DNA of 52,130 nucleotides from Stenotrophomonas_A sp036566925 (lineage in GTDB: Bacteria; Pseudomonadota; Gammaproteobacteria; Xanthomonadales; Xanthomonadaceae), in contig DATCVI010000230.1 of assembly GCA_036566925.1 (NCBI GenBank), forward strand, positions 1 through 52,130, read 5' to 3'. Of this stretch, positions 43,862 to 51,871 are shown in pieces. The stretch's first letter is position 1. Every line of letters begins with the position of its first letter. A program made the position numbers and the translations under genes. Under the pieces are notes generated by a model. It was not told the DNA's origin. It worked only from the letters and a program-made list of their open reading frames with translations, and made no database searches.

Positions 43862-45084
43862 TGGACCAGACGATTACCGCGGACACCGACGACCTGCTGT
43901 CCGGCCAGCCGCACCGCATCGTCGAACGCGATGGTGTGCGCTATACCCTGCTCGGCACCGCCCATGTGTCCCAGGCCAGCGTGGCGGCAGTGGAAAAAGC
44001 GATCGACAGCGGCCGCTTCGACGCCGTCGCGGTGGAGCTGGATAGTCAGCGCCTGCAGGCGCTCACCGATCCCGAAGCACTGGCCAAGCTCGACCTGGTG
44101 CAGGTGATCCGCAAGGGCCGCGTGGCGTTGTTCGCCGCCAACCTCGCCTTGGCCGCCTACCAGCGCCGGTTGGCCAAGCAACTGGACATCGAACCGGGCG
44201 CCGAATTGAAGCAGGCAGTGGGCCTGGCCAAGGCGCAGCACCTGCCGGTCTATCTGATCGATCGCGAAGTCGGCACCACCTTCAAGCGCGCTTCCGCACG
44301 CCTGGGGCTGATCGGCAAGCTCAAGCTCGCCGGCGGCCTGCTCACCGGCCTGTTCGCCAGCGACGATGTCGGCGAGGAAGAAATCGAGAAGCTCAAGCAG
44401 GGCGACATGCTCGAGGCCAGCTTCGGCGACTTCGCCAGCGAAAGCCCCGAGCTGTACGACACCATCATCGCCGAGCGCGATCGCTACATGGCCACGCGCT
44501 TGCGCGAAGAGGCAGGCCAGGGCAAGCATTCGGTGCTCGCGGTAGTGGGTGCCGGCCACCTCGCCGGTCTCGCCCGTCACCTGGCCGAAGATAGCGAAGA
44601 TCCCACGGTGCTGCGGGAACGGCTGGAGTTCGTGCAGCAGCGTCGCCGTATCCCATGGATCACCCTGATCATCCTCACCGTGGTGGTTGCCGGTATCGCA
44701 CTCGGCTTCTGGCGCGGCGGCATGAGCATGGGCACCGACCTGCTGCTGCAGTGGACCCTGTACACCGGCGGGCTGGCCGCCCTCGGCGCCTTGCTCGCCG
44801 GCAGCCACCCGCTCAGCATTCTCACCGCCGCAGTGGCCGCACCGCTCAAGCCATTCCGTCTCAGCGTGCCGGCCGGCACCTTCTCCGCGCTGGTTGAAGT
44901 CAACCTGCGCAAGCCGGCCTACAACGACTTCCTGACCCTGCGCGACGATGCCCAGACCCTGCGCGGCTGGTATCGAAATCGTGTGACGCGCGTCCTTCTG
45001 ACGTTCATCCTCACCAGTGCCGGTAGCGCGCTTGGCCTGTGGTTGGCGGGCGTGCAGATCCTGCACCGATTGCAGGGCGGCTAA
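43861..45084 (+). CDS. TraB/PrgY-family membrane protein
   Basis: A 407-residue protein of the TraB family. The conserved N-terminal GTAHVS motif is at about residues 34-39, VAVELDSQRLQAL follows, and the central VVGAGHLAGL carries the second His. The C-terminal third has four hydrophobic segments (IPWITLIILTVVVAGIALGF and others). Family members such as PrgY block peptide pheromone, and the fold is related to Tiki-like metalloproteases; activity here is unknown. The ATG overlaps the GNAT stop (TAATG), so it is coupled to the agu genes. Confidence 0.9.
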   Translation: MDQTITADTDDLLSGQPHRIVERDGVRYTLLGTAHVSQASVAAVEKAIDSGRFDAVAVELDSQRLQALTDPEALAKLDLVQVIRKGRVALFAANLALAAYQRRLAKQLDIEPGAELKQAVGLAKAQHLPVYLIDREVGTTFKRASARLGLIGKLKLAGGLLTGLFASDDVGEEEIEKLKQGDMLEASFGDFASESPELYDTIIAERDRYMATRLREEAGQGKHSVLAVVGAGHLAGLARHLAEDSEDPTVLRERLEFVQQRRRIPWITLIILTVVVAGIALGFWRGGMSMGTDLLLQWTLYTGGLAALGALLAGSHPLSILTAAVAAPLKPFRLSVPAGTFSALVEVNLRKPAYNDFLTLRDDAQTLRGWYRNRVTRVLLTFILTSAGSALGLWLAGVQILHRLQGG

Positions 45085-45155
45085 GTAGCGGGCGCAAGCG
45101 GCACTCGCTCACTTCCTGGTGTGGGAAGTACTGCGATACATCCAATATCGATGAT

Positions 45156-45183
45156 CTGGGTGCATCCCTAGGATTGCACCCAG
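45156..45183. promoter_or_regulatory. 9-bp inverted repeat upstream of the type I secretion genes
   Basis: CTGGGTGCA and TGCACCCAG flank a 10-nt centre that is itself nearly palindromic (TCC-CTA-GGA). It lies 34 bp ahead of the exporter start. No T run follows. It is an operator candidate for the secretion locus or a hairpin ending the TraB-family gene. Confidence 0.5.
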
Positions 45184-45216
45184 CCTCATTGCCTCACGGC
45201 GTGCTGGCGTTCTCCT

Positions 45217-47382
45217 TTGCCCAGCGTAGCCGCCGTGCCCCACACTTTGTCTTCATCGTCGTGTCTCGCCGACGACGCCCTGAATTCGGGCGTCGCTTGC
45301 ATCGCAATGCTCGCGCAACTCCATGGCATCGCTACTTCGCCACAGCAGCTACGCCGCGAACTCGACGCGGGCAGTGGCGTGCTGGCTCCCGGCGAGATGG
45401 TTTTGGCCCTTCGCCGGCTGGGACTGAAGTGCAAACGCGTGAGCACTACCCTGCAACGCCTTGCCCATACGCCTTTGCCGGCGATCGGCATCGATCGGCA
45501 CGGTCGCTACTTCATTTTCGCCAAGGTCGCTGACGCCCGCGCGCTGATCCACGATCCACTCCGCGCGCAAACCACCGCCATGGAGTTCGACGCGCTCGAT
45601 TCGCTATGGAGCGGCCAACTGCTGCTGGTCCAATCGCAGGAGTCACTCATCGGCCAACTGGCCAAGTTCGACCTGTCCTGGTTCGTCCCGGCCGTCGTCC
45701 GCCATCGGCGAGTTCTGGGCGAGGTGGTCGTCGCTTCGCTGGCCTTGCAGATCTTTGCCCTGGTCACGCCGCTGTTCTTCCAGGTGGTGATGGACAAGGT
45801 CCTGGTCAATCGCGGCCTGAGCACCCTGGACGTAGTTTCCGTCGGCCTGCTCGGCGTCATGGTGTTCGAGACCCTGCTGTCGATATTGCGCAGCTATCTG
45901 ATGATCCATACCGCCAGCCGCATCGACGTGGAACTGGGTTCACGCCTGTTTCGCCACCTCATCCATCTGCCGCTGGCCTACTTCCAGGCACGTCGGGTAG
46001 GCGACTCCGTCGCCCGCGTCCGTGAACTGGAAAACATCCGCAGCTTCCTCACCGGCAACACCATCACGCTGCTGCTGGACGTGGTGTTTTCGGGCGTGTT
46101 CATCGCGGTGATGCTGTTCTACAGCGGCTGGCTCACGCTCCTGGTACTCGGCTCGTTGCCGATCTATTTCCTCATTTCGCTCGTCGTGACGCCCCTGCTG
46201 CGGCGGCGGCTGGAGCACAGCTTCGAGCGCAGTGCCGAAACCCAGGCCATGCTGGTGGAAACGATCAGCGGCATCGACACAGTCAAGTCGATGTCAGTGG
46301 AACCGCAATTCGCCCGCCGCTGGGATGAAAGGCTGGCCGGATACGTTAGCGCTAACTTTCGGACCCAGAACCTCGCGAACCTGGCCGGTGAATCGGTGTC
46401 CCTCGTCGGCAAACTGGTCACCGTCGGCACGCTGTGGCTGGGTGCCCGCCTGGTGATCGAAGGCAGTTTGAGCGTGGGCCAGTTGATCGCCTTCAACATG
46501 CTCGCGGGTCGCGTGGGCCAGCCGATCATGCGTCTGGCGCAGTCCTGGACCAACTTCCAGCAGACCGGCGTGTCGATGCAGCGGTTGGGCGACATCCTCA
46601 ACACGCGCCCGGAGAACGAACTGGCGTCCCGCACGCAGCTGGCAGCGTTGCGCGGCAGCATCGACTTCCAGCAGGTGCGGTTCCGCTACGGCGTCGACGG
46701 CGTCGAGGTGCTTCGGGGTGTCGATCTGGCTGTCGAAGCGGGTGAGATGGTCGGCATCGTCGGCCATTCCGGATCCGGCAAGAGCACATTGACCCGGTTG
46801 CTCCAGCGCCTGTACTCCCCCGAGCGCGGCCGGGTCCTGATCGACGGCATCGACTTGTCGACCGTGGACGTGGCTTCCCTGCGCAGCCAGATCGGCGTCG
46901 TCCTGCAAGAGAACCTGCTGTTTCGCCGCAGCATTCGCGACAACATCGCCCTTTCCATGCCGACCGCGTCACTCGAACGCGTCATCCAGGCAGCAACAAC
47001 GGCAGGCGCGCACGATTTCATCACCGCGCTGCCGCAGGGCTACGACACGCTGGTCGAAGAACATGGCAGCTCCCTCTCCGGCGGACAAGGCCAGCGCATC
47101 GCCATTGCGCGTGCCCTGATGGGCGATCCGCGCATCCTGATCCTCGACGAGGCAACCAGCGCACTCGACTACGAGTCCGAACGCGTTGTCCACGACAACA
47201 TGCGGGCGATTCGCCGCGGCCGCACGGTCATCGTCATCGCACACCGCCTCAGCGCCGTGCGCGAAGCCGATCGCATCGTCGTCATGGACAACGGCCAGAT
47301 CGTCGAGTCCGGGACCCACGCATCCCTGCTGCGCCTACAGCAAGGCCATTACGCACGCCTCCATGAGCTGCAGCAGGGCTGA
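45217..47382 (+). CDS. Type I secretion ABC exporter (HlyB/LapB-like)
   Basis: A 721-residue half-transporter that exports RTX proteins. The N-terminal 130 residues form a C39 peptidase-like domain. The catalytic Cys position reads NSGVACIAM (Ser for Cys), and the catalytic His region reads RYFIF instead of HFxxL, so it is an inactive C39-like domain as in HlyB. Six transmembrane helices follow, then the ATPase with GHSGSGKST, LSGGQGQRIAIARAL and ILILDEATSALD. The start is uncertain: the TTG at 45217 or GTG at 45235 keep the domain whole, and neither has a good Shine-Dalgarno. It is linked to the adaptor gene 3 bp downstream. Confidence 0.95.
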   Translation: MPSVAAVPHTLSSSSCLADDALNSGVACIAMLAQLHGIATSPQQLRRELDAGSGVLAPGEMVLALRRLGLKCKRVSTTLQRLAHTPLPAIGIDRHGRYFIFAKVADARALIHDPLRAQTTAMEFDALDSLWSGQLLLVQSQESLIGQLAKFDLSWFVPAVVRHRRVLGEVVVASLALQIFALVTPLFFQVVMDKVLVNRGLSTLDVVSVGLLGVMVFETLLSILRSYLMIHTASRIDVELGSRLFRHLIHLPLAYFQARRVGDSVARVRELENIRSFLTGNTITLLLDVVFSGVFIAVMLFYSGWLTLLVLGSLPIYFLISLVVTPLLRRRLEHSFERSAETQAMLVETISGIDTVKSMSVEPQFARRWDERLAGYVSANFRTQNLANLAGESVSLVGKLVTVGTLWLGARLVIEGSLSVGQLIAFNMLAGRVGQPIMRLAQSWTNFQQTGVSMQRLGDILNTRPENELASRTQLAALRGSIDFQQVRFRYGVDGVEVLRGVDLAVEAGEMVGIVGHSGSGKSTLTRLLQRLYSPERGRVLIDGIDLSTVDVASLRSQIGVVLQENLLFRRSIRDNIALSMPTASLERVIQAATTAGAHDFITALPQGYDTLVEEHGSSLSGGQGQRIAIARALMGDPRILILDEATSALDYESERVVHDNMRAIRRGRTVIVIAHRLSAVREADRIVVMDNGQIVESGTHASLLRLQQGHYARLHELQQG

Positions 47383-47385
47383 AAA

Positions 47386-48786
47386 ATGAAACTCCCCGGT
47401 CACTTCTTCAAACACACGGCGGCCGTCTGGCGGGACAGTTGGCAGGCGCGTCGCCAGATGGACGGGCCGGCACGCCTGGCGCATGAGCTCGAGTTCCTGC
47501 CGGCGGCCGAAGCACTGCGCGACACCCCCGTGCATCCAGCGCCACGCGTCCTGCTTGCGGTCATTCTTGGCCTGTGCGCCCTGACCCTGGCATGGGGATT
47601 TCTCGGTCGCATCGACGTGGTCTCCAGCGCCGAAGGCAAAGTGCTCGCCGTCGGACGCAGCAAGCCGATTCAGCCCGACAGCCTGTCCGTGGTGAAGCAT
47701 ATCCACGTGCAGGACGGCCAGCGCGTCCGTGCCGGGCAACTGCTGGTCGAACTCGACCCCAGCCTCACCGAGACCGAAGTTACCCAGCTGCGCGCCCGAT
47801 TGCTGGATGCGCGGATGGAGCTGGCGCATGCCGATTCCCTACTGCTCGCGTTGCGCGAACGTCGCGCGCCGGTGCTGCCGGTTGTTGCGGATGCGCCCAC
47901 CGAAGCACTGGCCCGATTGCATGCGCGCATTTCCATACAGTACGAGGAATATCGCGCGCGGCTGGCGCAGGCAGATTCGGCGCTGGCCCAGCGCCACGCC
48001 GAGATCCAGGCCACCGCCGCCGCCATCAACTCACTCAAGGCGACGACGCCGATCTCTCGACAGATGGCCGATGACTATCGCGGCCTGCTGGAAGGCAAGT
48101 ACGTCTCGCGTCACGCCTGGCTAGAGCGCGAGCAGGCCGCAGTGCAGCAGAGCCAGCAACTGGTTGCCCAGCAGGCGCGTTTGGCCCAGGCACACGCCGC
48201 TCAGCGCCAGGCGACAGATCTGCGCAGCAGTGCCGCCGCTGAACTCAGTCGCGCACTGCTAGACCAGCAACTCGATGCCGCTCAGCGCATCACATCGCTG
48301 ACCCAGGAGTTGCGCAAAGCCCGACATCGCGATCGGCAGACCCGGCTGGTCGCGCCGGTCGCCGGCACGGTTCAGCAGCTGGCCGTCAGTGCCCCTGGCG
48401 CCGTGGTCACCGCCGCCCAGCCAGTGCTGTTGATCGTGCCCAGCGAGCGACCGGTGGAGATCGAAGCCTTCATGGCCAACCGCGATGTCGGCTTCGTCCA
48501 TGTCGGCCAGGCAGTCCGCATCAAGGTGGATGCCTTTGACTTCACCCGCTTTGGAATGCTCGACGGAGAGGTCATATCAGTGTCCTCCGACGCGATCGTC
48601 GACGCCAAGCGGGGGCCTGTCTATAGCGTGCGCGTGCGACTGCGGCGCGGCCCACGCCAGCGCGATCTGCCGTTGGCGCCCGGCATGTCGGTGCGCGCTG
48701 AGATCCATACCGGCCGCCGGCGTCTGATCAGCTACTTCCTGTCGCCGCTGCAGCGGCGCACAAGCGAAAGCCTGCAAGAACGTTGA
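47386..48786 (+). CDS. HlyD-family type I secretion membrane-fusion protein
   Basis: A 466-residue periplasmic adaptor. A cytoplasmic N-terminus of about 55 residues is followed by one transmembrane helix (VLLAVILGLCALTLAWGFLG), a barrel/lipoyl part (VVKHIHVQDGQRVRAGQLLVELD), a long coiled-coil hairpin at 115-315, and the second lipoyl half (RLVAPVAGTVQQLAV). The HlyD signature region near the end (IKVDAFDFTRFGMLDGEVISVS) is complete. The ATG is 3 bp after the exporter stop. A TolC-like outer-membrane protein is needed but not in the window. Confidence 0.96.
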   Translation: MKLPGHFFKHTAAVWRDSWQARRQMDGPARLAHELEFLPAAEALRDTPVHPAPRVLLAVILGLCALTLAWGFLGRIDVVSSAEGKVLAVGRSKPIQPDSLSVVKHIHVQDGQRVRAGQLLVELDPSLTETEVTQLRARLLDARMELAHADSLLLALRERRAPVLPVVADAPTEALARLHARISIQYEEYRARLAQADSALAQRHAEIQATAAAINSLKATTPISRQMADDYRGLLEGKYVSRHAWLEREQAAVQQSQQLVAQQARLAQAHAAQRQATDLRSSAAAELSRALLDQQLDAAQRITSLTQELRKARHRDRQTRLVAPVAGTVQQLAVSAPGAVVTAAQPVLLIVPSERPVEIEAFMANRDVGFVHVGQAVRIKVDAFDFTRFGMLDGEVISVSSDAIVDAKRGPVYSVRVRLRRGPRQRDLPLAPGMSVRAEIHTGRRRLISYFLSPLQRRTSESLQER

Positions 48787-48981
48787 ACCAGGAACGCCTC
48801 TTCACCAAGGAGCATGTCACCACAGGACTGCGCTATTTCGAGATTCGAAAGCGGCCATCCGGCCGGTAGCCACGAAGGACGGCGCCCCCCCTGGCTCGCG
48901 CGTGAGCCCGGCGTCGCCACCACCTTCGCGACCCATAAAGACGCTTGTGATTTTGCACAGGCGACGCATCAGGAATACCCC

Positions 48982-50289
48982 TTGAACACAAATTTCTTTT
49001 CCCGAACCCGCGACATCGGCAACGGCGCCTACTCAACCAAGTCTTACATGCCGGCCCTGGCGTTTGGCGCCAACTCGTGGGGCAGCTACGAGGTAGACAT
49101 GAAGAAGCTCGACCAAGACATGAAGAAGCTTCAGGCCGAAATCAGCAAGATCGTCGAGGACGCGAACCAGTGGTCCAAGCTCGATTTCAGCAACTGGAAC
49201 GCACCGGTTCTCCCGCAGATCCCCGTGCCGCCGGTCTACAGTGAAGGAACTCCCGCGCATTCCGTGGCCGCGCCCGTCGCGGCACTGCCCGAAGTCGCCA
49301 GCCCACCGGCGCCGGTGGCCCCGCTCAAGGACGCGAACGATGCCGACCTGCTCGCGGCGGCCTCGCAATGGACGCAGGACTTCCGGGGCGACGGCGTCGT
49401 GCGTACGGGTGGCACAGGTGGCACGGGCAACTATAGATTGTTTGGCACCGGCCGCAGTGACCGCCTGGAGGGCGGCATGGGCAACGACAAGCTCTACGGC
49501 GAGGCCGGCGACGATCGGCTCTACGGCGGCATGGGCAATGACAAGCTCTATGGCGGCGACGGCGCTGACCGGCTGAAGGGCGGCATGGACAACGACAGGC
49601 TCTATGGCGATGCCGGCAACGACCTCCTGGAAGGCAACATGGGCAATGACGTGCTCGACGGCGGCGCGGGCAACGATCGCCTCGATGGCGGCATGGACAA
49701 CGACGCCCTCAGCGGCGGCCAGGGCCACGACCGTCTCAACGGCGGCATGGGCAACGATCGGCTCGAAGGCGGTGCCGGCAAGGACACGTACGTCTTCGAC
49801 AAGTCGTTCGGCCAGGACGTGATCCGCAACGGCGACGCTGCCGGACATGACGAAGTTGTGTTCAGCGAAGCTTCCGAGGCGAAGGCCAACCGCATGTGGT
49901 TCAGCCGCAAGGGCAATGACCTGGAGCTCACGGTGCTGGACAGCAACAAGTCGACGGGCTTCAACTTCATCGGAGGCGATATCAGCATGAACAACGGCGT
50001 GTTCAACATGAACAACGGCGTGCTGACCATTGACGGCGAACCGGCCGGCAGCAGCCTCCTCAATACGGTTGGCGATGCCGACAAGATCACCCTGCGCAAT
50101 TGGTACGGCAGCGCCGAAGCGCGTGTGGACCTGTTCCGTGACGCCGCGGGCCAGACCCTCAAGGCCAGCCAGGTCGACAACCTGGTCAATGCGATGGCGG
50201 CCTTCGGCGCAATTCCGGCCGGCTCCGAAAGCCTGACCCAGCAGCAGTGGAAAACGCTCGATACGGTGATCGCCGCGAACTGGGCATAA
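48982..50289 (+). CDS. RTX calcium-binding protein 1 (type I secretion substrate)
   Basis: A 435-residue secreted protein if started at the TTG at 48982, which has AGGA 7 nt upstream; an ATG at 48814 lengthens it by 56 residues that look noncoding and has its AGGAG one base away. The N-terminus has a short helical, coiled-coil-like stretch (MKKLDQDMKKLQAEISKIV), then a Pro/Ala-rich linker. Thirteen nonapeptide RTX repeats follow. A C-terminal HCBP-type domain (RVDLFRDAAGQTLKASQVDN) ends in the probable secretion signal TLDTVIAANWA. No catalytic domain is visible. It follows the adaptor gene by about 195 bp and is a paralogue of the next gene. Confidence 0.88.
   Translation: MNTNFFSRTRDIGNGAYSTKSYMPALAFGANSWGSYEVDMKKLDQDMKKLQAEISKIVEDANQWSKLDFSNWNAPVLPQIPVPPVYSEGTPAHSVAAPVAALPEVASPPAPVAPLKDANDADLLAAASQWTQDFRGDGVVRTGGTGGTGNYRLFGTGRSDRLEGGMGNDKLYGEAGDDRLYGGMGNDKLYGGDGADRLKGGMDNDRLYGDAGNDLLEGNMGNDVLDGGAGNDRLDGGMDNDALSGGQGHDRLNGGMGNDRLEGGAGKDTYVFDKSFGQDVIRNGDAAGHDEVVFSEASEAKANRMWFSRKGNDLELTVLDSNKSTGFNFIGGDISMNNGVFNMNNGVLTIDGEPAGSSLLNTVGDADKITLRNWYGSAEARVDLFRDAAGQTLKASQVDNLVNAMAAFGAIPAGSESLTQQQWKTLDTVIAANWA
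49444..49794 (+). repeat. RTX nonapeptide repeat array 1
   Basis: Thirteen 27-bp units encode GGxGxDxLx-type nonapeptides, which bind Ca2+ in a parallel beta-roll after secretion. Several carry Met at position 3 (GGMGND, GGMDND), making the units similar to each other and recent duplication likely. Confidence 0.9.
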
Positions 50290-50337
50290 CCGACCGACAG
50301 GTTCGGGCAGGCTGACGAGCACCCCGACCCTTTCAAC

Positions 50338-50369
50338 AGCCACCGGCCCCAAGCCGGTGGCTTTTTTTT
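50338..50369 (+). terminator. Rho-independent terminator after RTX gene 1
   Basis: AGCCACCGGC-CCCAA-GCCGGTGGCT is followed by eight T's. The 10-bp stem ends 50 bp past the stop, so the second RTX gene probably has its own promoter or depends on readthrough. Confidence 0.93.
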
Positions 50370-50598
50370 GTCACGCGATGGAACGCGACGCGCACGCCAA
50401 CAGGGCGACCATTCCAATATCGACACCATCAACGCGGACGTAGGATCGCGCTGAGCCCAGGCTTCCGGGCTCATTCGGGGAAACAAGACAACGTTACGCC
50501 ACGCCCAACCCTGCATCCCGGCTGTCGGCCGGCGGCATGGCTTCGCAGGGAATCACCTGTCGGTGTCCGCACCGGCGATACGACAAGGAGTTATTCAT
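50370..50598 (+). other. Leader region of RTX gene 2
   Basis: A gene-free stretch (309 bp from stop to start including the terminator). It has a 7-bp hairpin TGAGCCC/GGGCTCA (50452-50473, 8-nt loop) and ends in a strong AAGGAG 8 nt before the ATG. I could not assign a promoter. Confidence 0.4.
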
Positions 50599-51768
50599 AT
50601 GATGAGTCGGATCAACCGCCTTCTCCCGCGCCAATCACGGCGCTTCTGCGATTTCACGCAAATCACTGCCCGCCTGGGTACCGCGTCGTCGGCCCCGGTC
50701 GATGGCCCATGGACCAACCTCAATCCGTACGGCACCGAAACCGAGTGGTCCACCCGGTCGTTCGTCAATGCCAGTGATAGCGCGTGGCGCCAGGACTACC
50801 GCGCTGATGGTGTGAACCCTATTGCCGGCAAAGGTGCAGACATCCTGCATGGCACCGATCGCAGCGACCGCCTCGAAGGCCATGCCGGCAACGACAAGCT
50901 CTACGCTGGCGCGGGCGATGACCAGCTCGACGGTGGGCTGGGCAGCGATCACCTCGACGGTGGAGCAGGCAACGACCTGCTGGTCGGCGGCGCCGGCAAA
51001 GACCGTCTGCATGGCGGCGACGGTGACGATTTCCTGGATGGCGGCGAGAGCCACGACCGGCTCTACGGGCGCAATGGCAATGACATCCTATGGGCCGGTG
51101 ACGGCCACGATCTGCTCGAAGGTGGCAACGGCGACGACACACTGGAAGGTGGCAACGGCGAGGACAAGCTCTACGGCAGCGTCGGCCACGACCTCCTGCG
51201 CGGCGGCGCCGACAACGACGTCCTCGAAGCCGGCCGAGGCAACGACACGCTCGAAGGCGGCACTGGCGACGACAAGCTCAAGGGGGGAGACGGCCACGAC
51301 CTCCTGGTGGGCGATGCTGGCGCAGACCGCCTAGAGGGCGGCCAGGGCAACGACGTCTACCGCTTCGACAGCGGCTTCGGCCAAGACACCGTCGACAACG
51401 CCGATGCCGCGGGCCATGACGAAATCAGATTCGGACAAGCGTCCGGCGTGCTGGCAAACCACCTGTGGTTCAGTCGCGCGGCCAACGATCTGCAGGTCAC
51501 GGTGGTGAACAGACTGCAAGCACCGGGCAACGGGCCCGACCCGCAATCAACCGAGCCGGACAAGATCACTATCGCCGGCTGGTACGAGCACCCAAAGTCC
51601 CGCGTCGACCTGTTCCGTAGTGCCGACGGCCAGAGCCTGACGGCAGGCCAGGTCGATAATCTGGTCAATGCCATGGCGGCCTTCGGCCCGCCGCCGGCAG
51701 GCTCGGAAAGCCTGAGTCCGCAGCAGTGGTCGACGCTGGACACGGTGATTGCCGCGAACTGGGCCTGA
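50599..51768 (+). CDS. RTX calcium-binding protein 2 (type I secretion substrate)
   Basis: A 389-residue paralogue of RTX protein 1. It has a short basic N-terminus (MMSRINRLLPRQSRRF), a variable stretch, the shared WRQDYRADGV lead, nineteen RTX nonapeptides, and a C-terminal domain almost identical at the end (VDNLVNAMAAFG and TLDTVIAANWA). The central insert of protein 1 between the repeat domain and DKIT is shorter here. No enzymatic domain is present. AAGGAG lies 8 nt before the ATG at 50599. The close similarity of the ends suggests tandem duplication, with selection on the shared secretion signal. Confidence 0.9.
   Translation: MMSRINRLLPRQSRRFCDFTQITARLGTASSAPVDGPWTNLNPYGTETEWSTRSFVNASDSAWRQDYRADGVNPIAGKGADILHGTDRSDRLEGHAGNDKLYAGAGDDQLDGGLGSDHLDGGAGNDLLVGGAGKDRLHGGDGDDFLDGGESHDRLYGRNGNDILWAGDGHDLLEGGNGDDTLEGGNGEDKLYGSVGHDLLRGGADNDVLEAGRGNDTLEGGTGDDKLKGGDGHDLLVGDAGADRLEGGQGNDVYRFDSGFGQDTVDNADAAGHDEIRFGQASGVLANHLWFSRAANDLQVTVVNRLQAPGNGPDPQSTEPDKITIAGWYEHPKSRVDLFRSADGQSLTAGQVDNLVNAMAAFGPPPAGSESLSPQQWSTLDTVIAANWA
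50851..51363 (+). repeat. RTX nonapeptide repeat array 2
   Basis: Nineteen 27-bp units of GGxGxDxLx type. Unlike array 1, the third residue varies (Ala, Asp, Asn, Gly), so the units are more divergent. Confidence 0.9.
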
Positions 51769-51781
51769 CCGGCGCATTGGC

Positions 51782-51818
51782 CCGGATGGGCGACGGCGAC
51801 GATCCGCCGTCCATCCGG
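51782..51818. terminator. Hairpin between the RTX gene and the RND pump
   Basis: CCGGATGG and CCATCCGG, with an inner GACGG/CCGT pairing, lie between the convergent genes. There is no T run, so it would be a weak bidirectional stop. Confidence 0.4.
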
Positions 51819-51871
51819 ACCAAGCGTTTACCTCGGGCGCCACCGGAACCGGTTCCGGCGGTGCCCCCTGT

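Noticed and set aside
49033..50352. A long open frame antisense to the first RTX gene with a repetitive Val/Ala/Ile translation.
   Set aside because: It is the complement of the RTX repeat array; periodicity comes from the repeats.
49444..51363. Short tandem DNA units that at first sight resemble a CRISPR or VNTR array.
   Set aside because: The 27-bp period is in frame, has no constant repeat with unique spacers, and encodes RTX nonapeptides.
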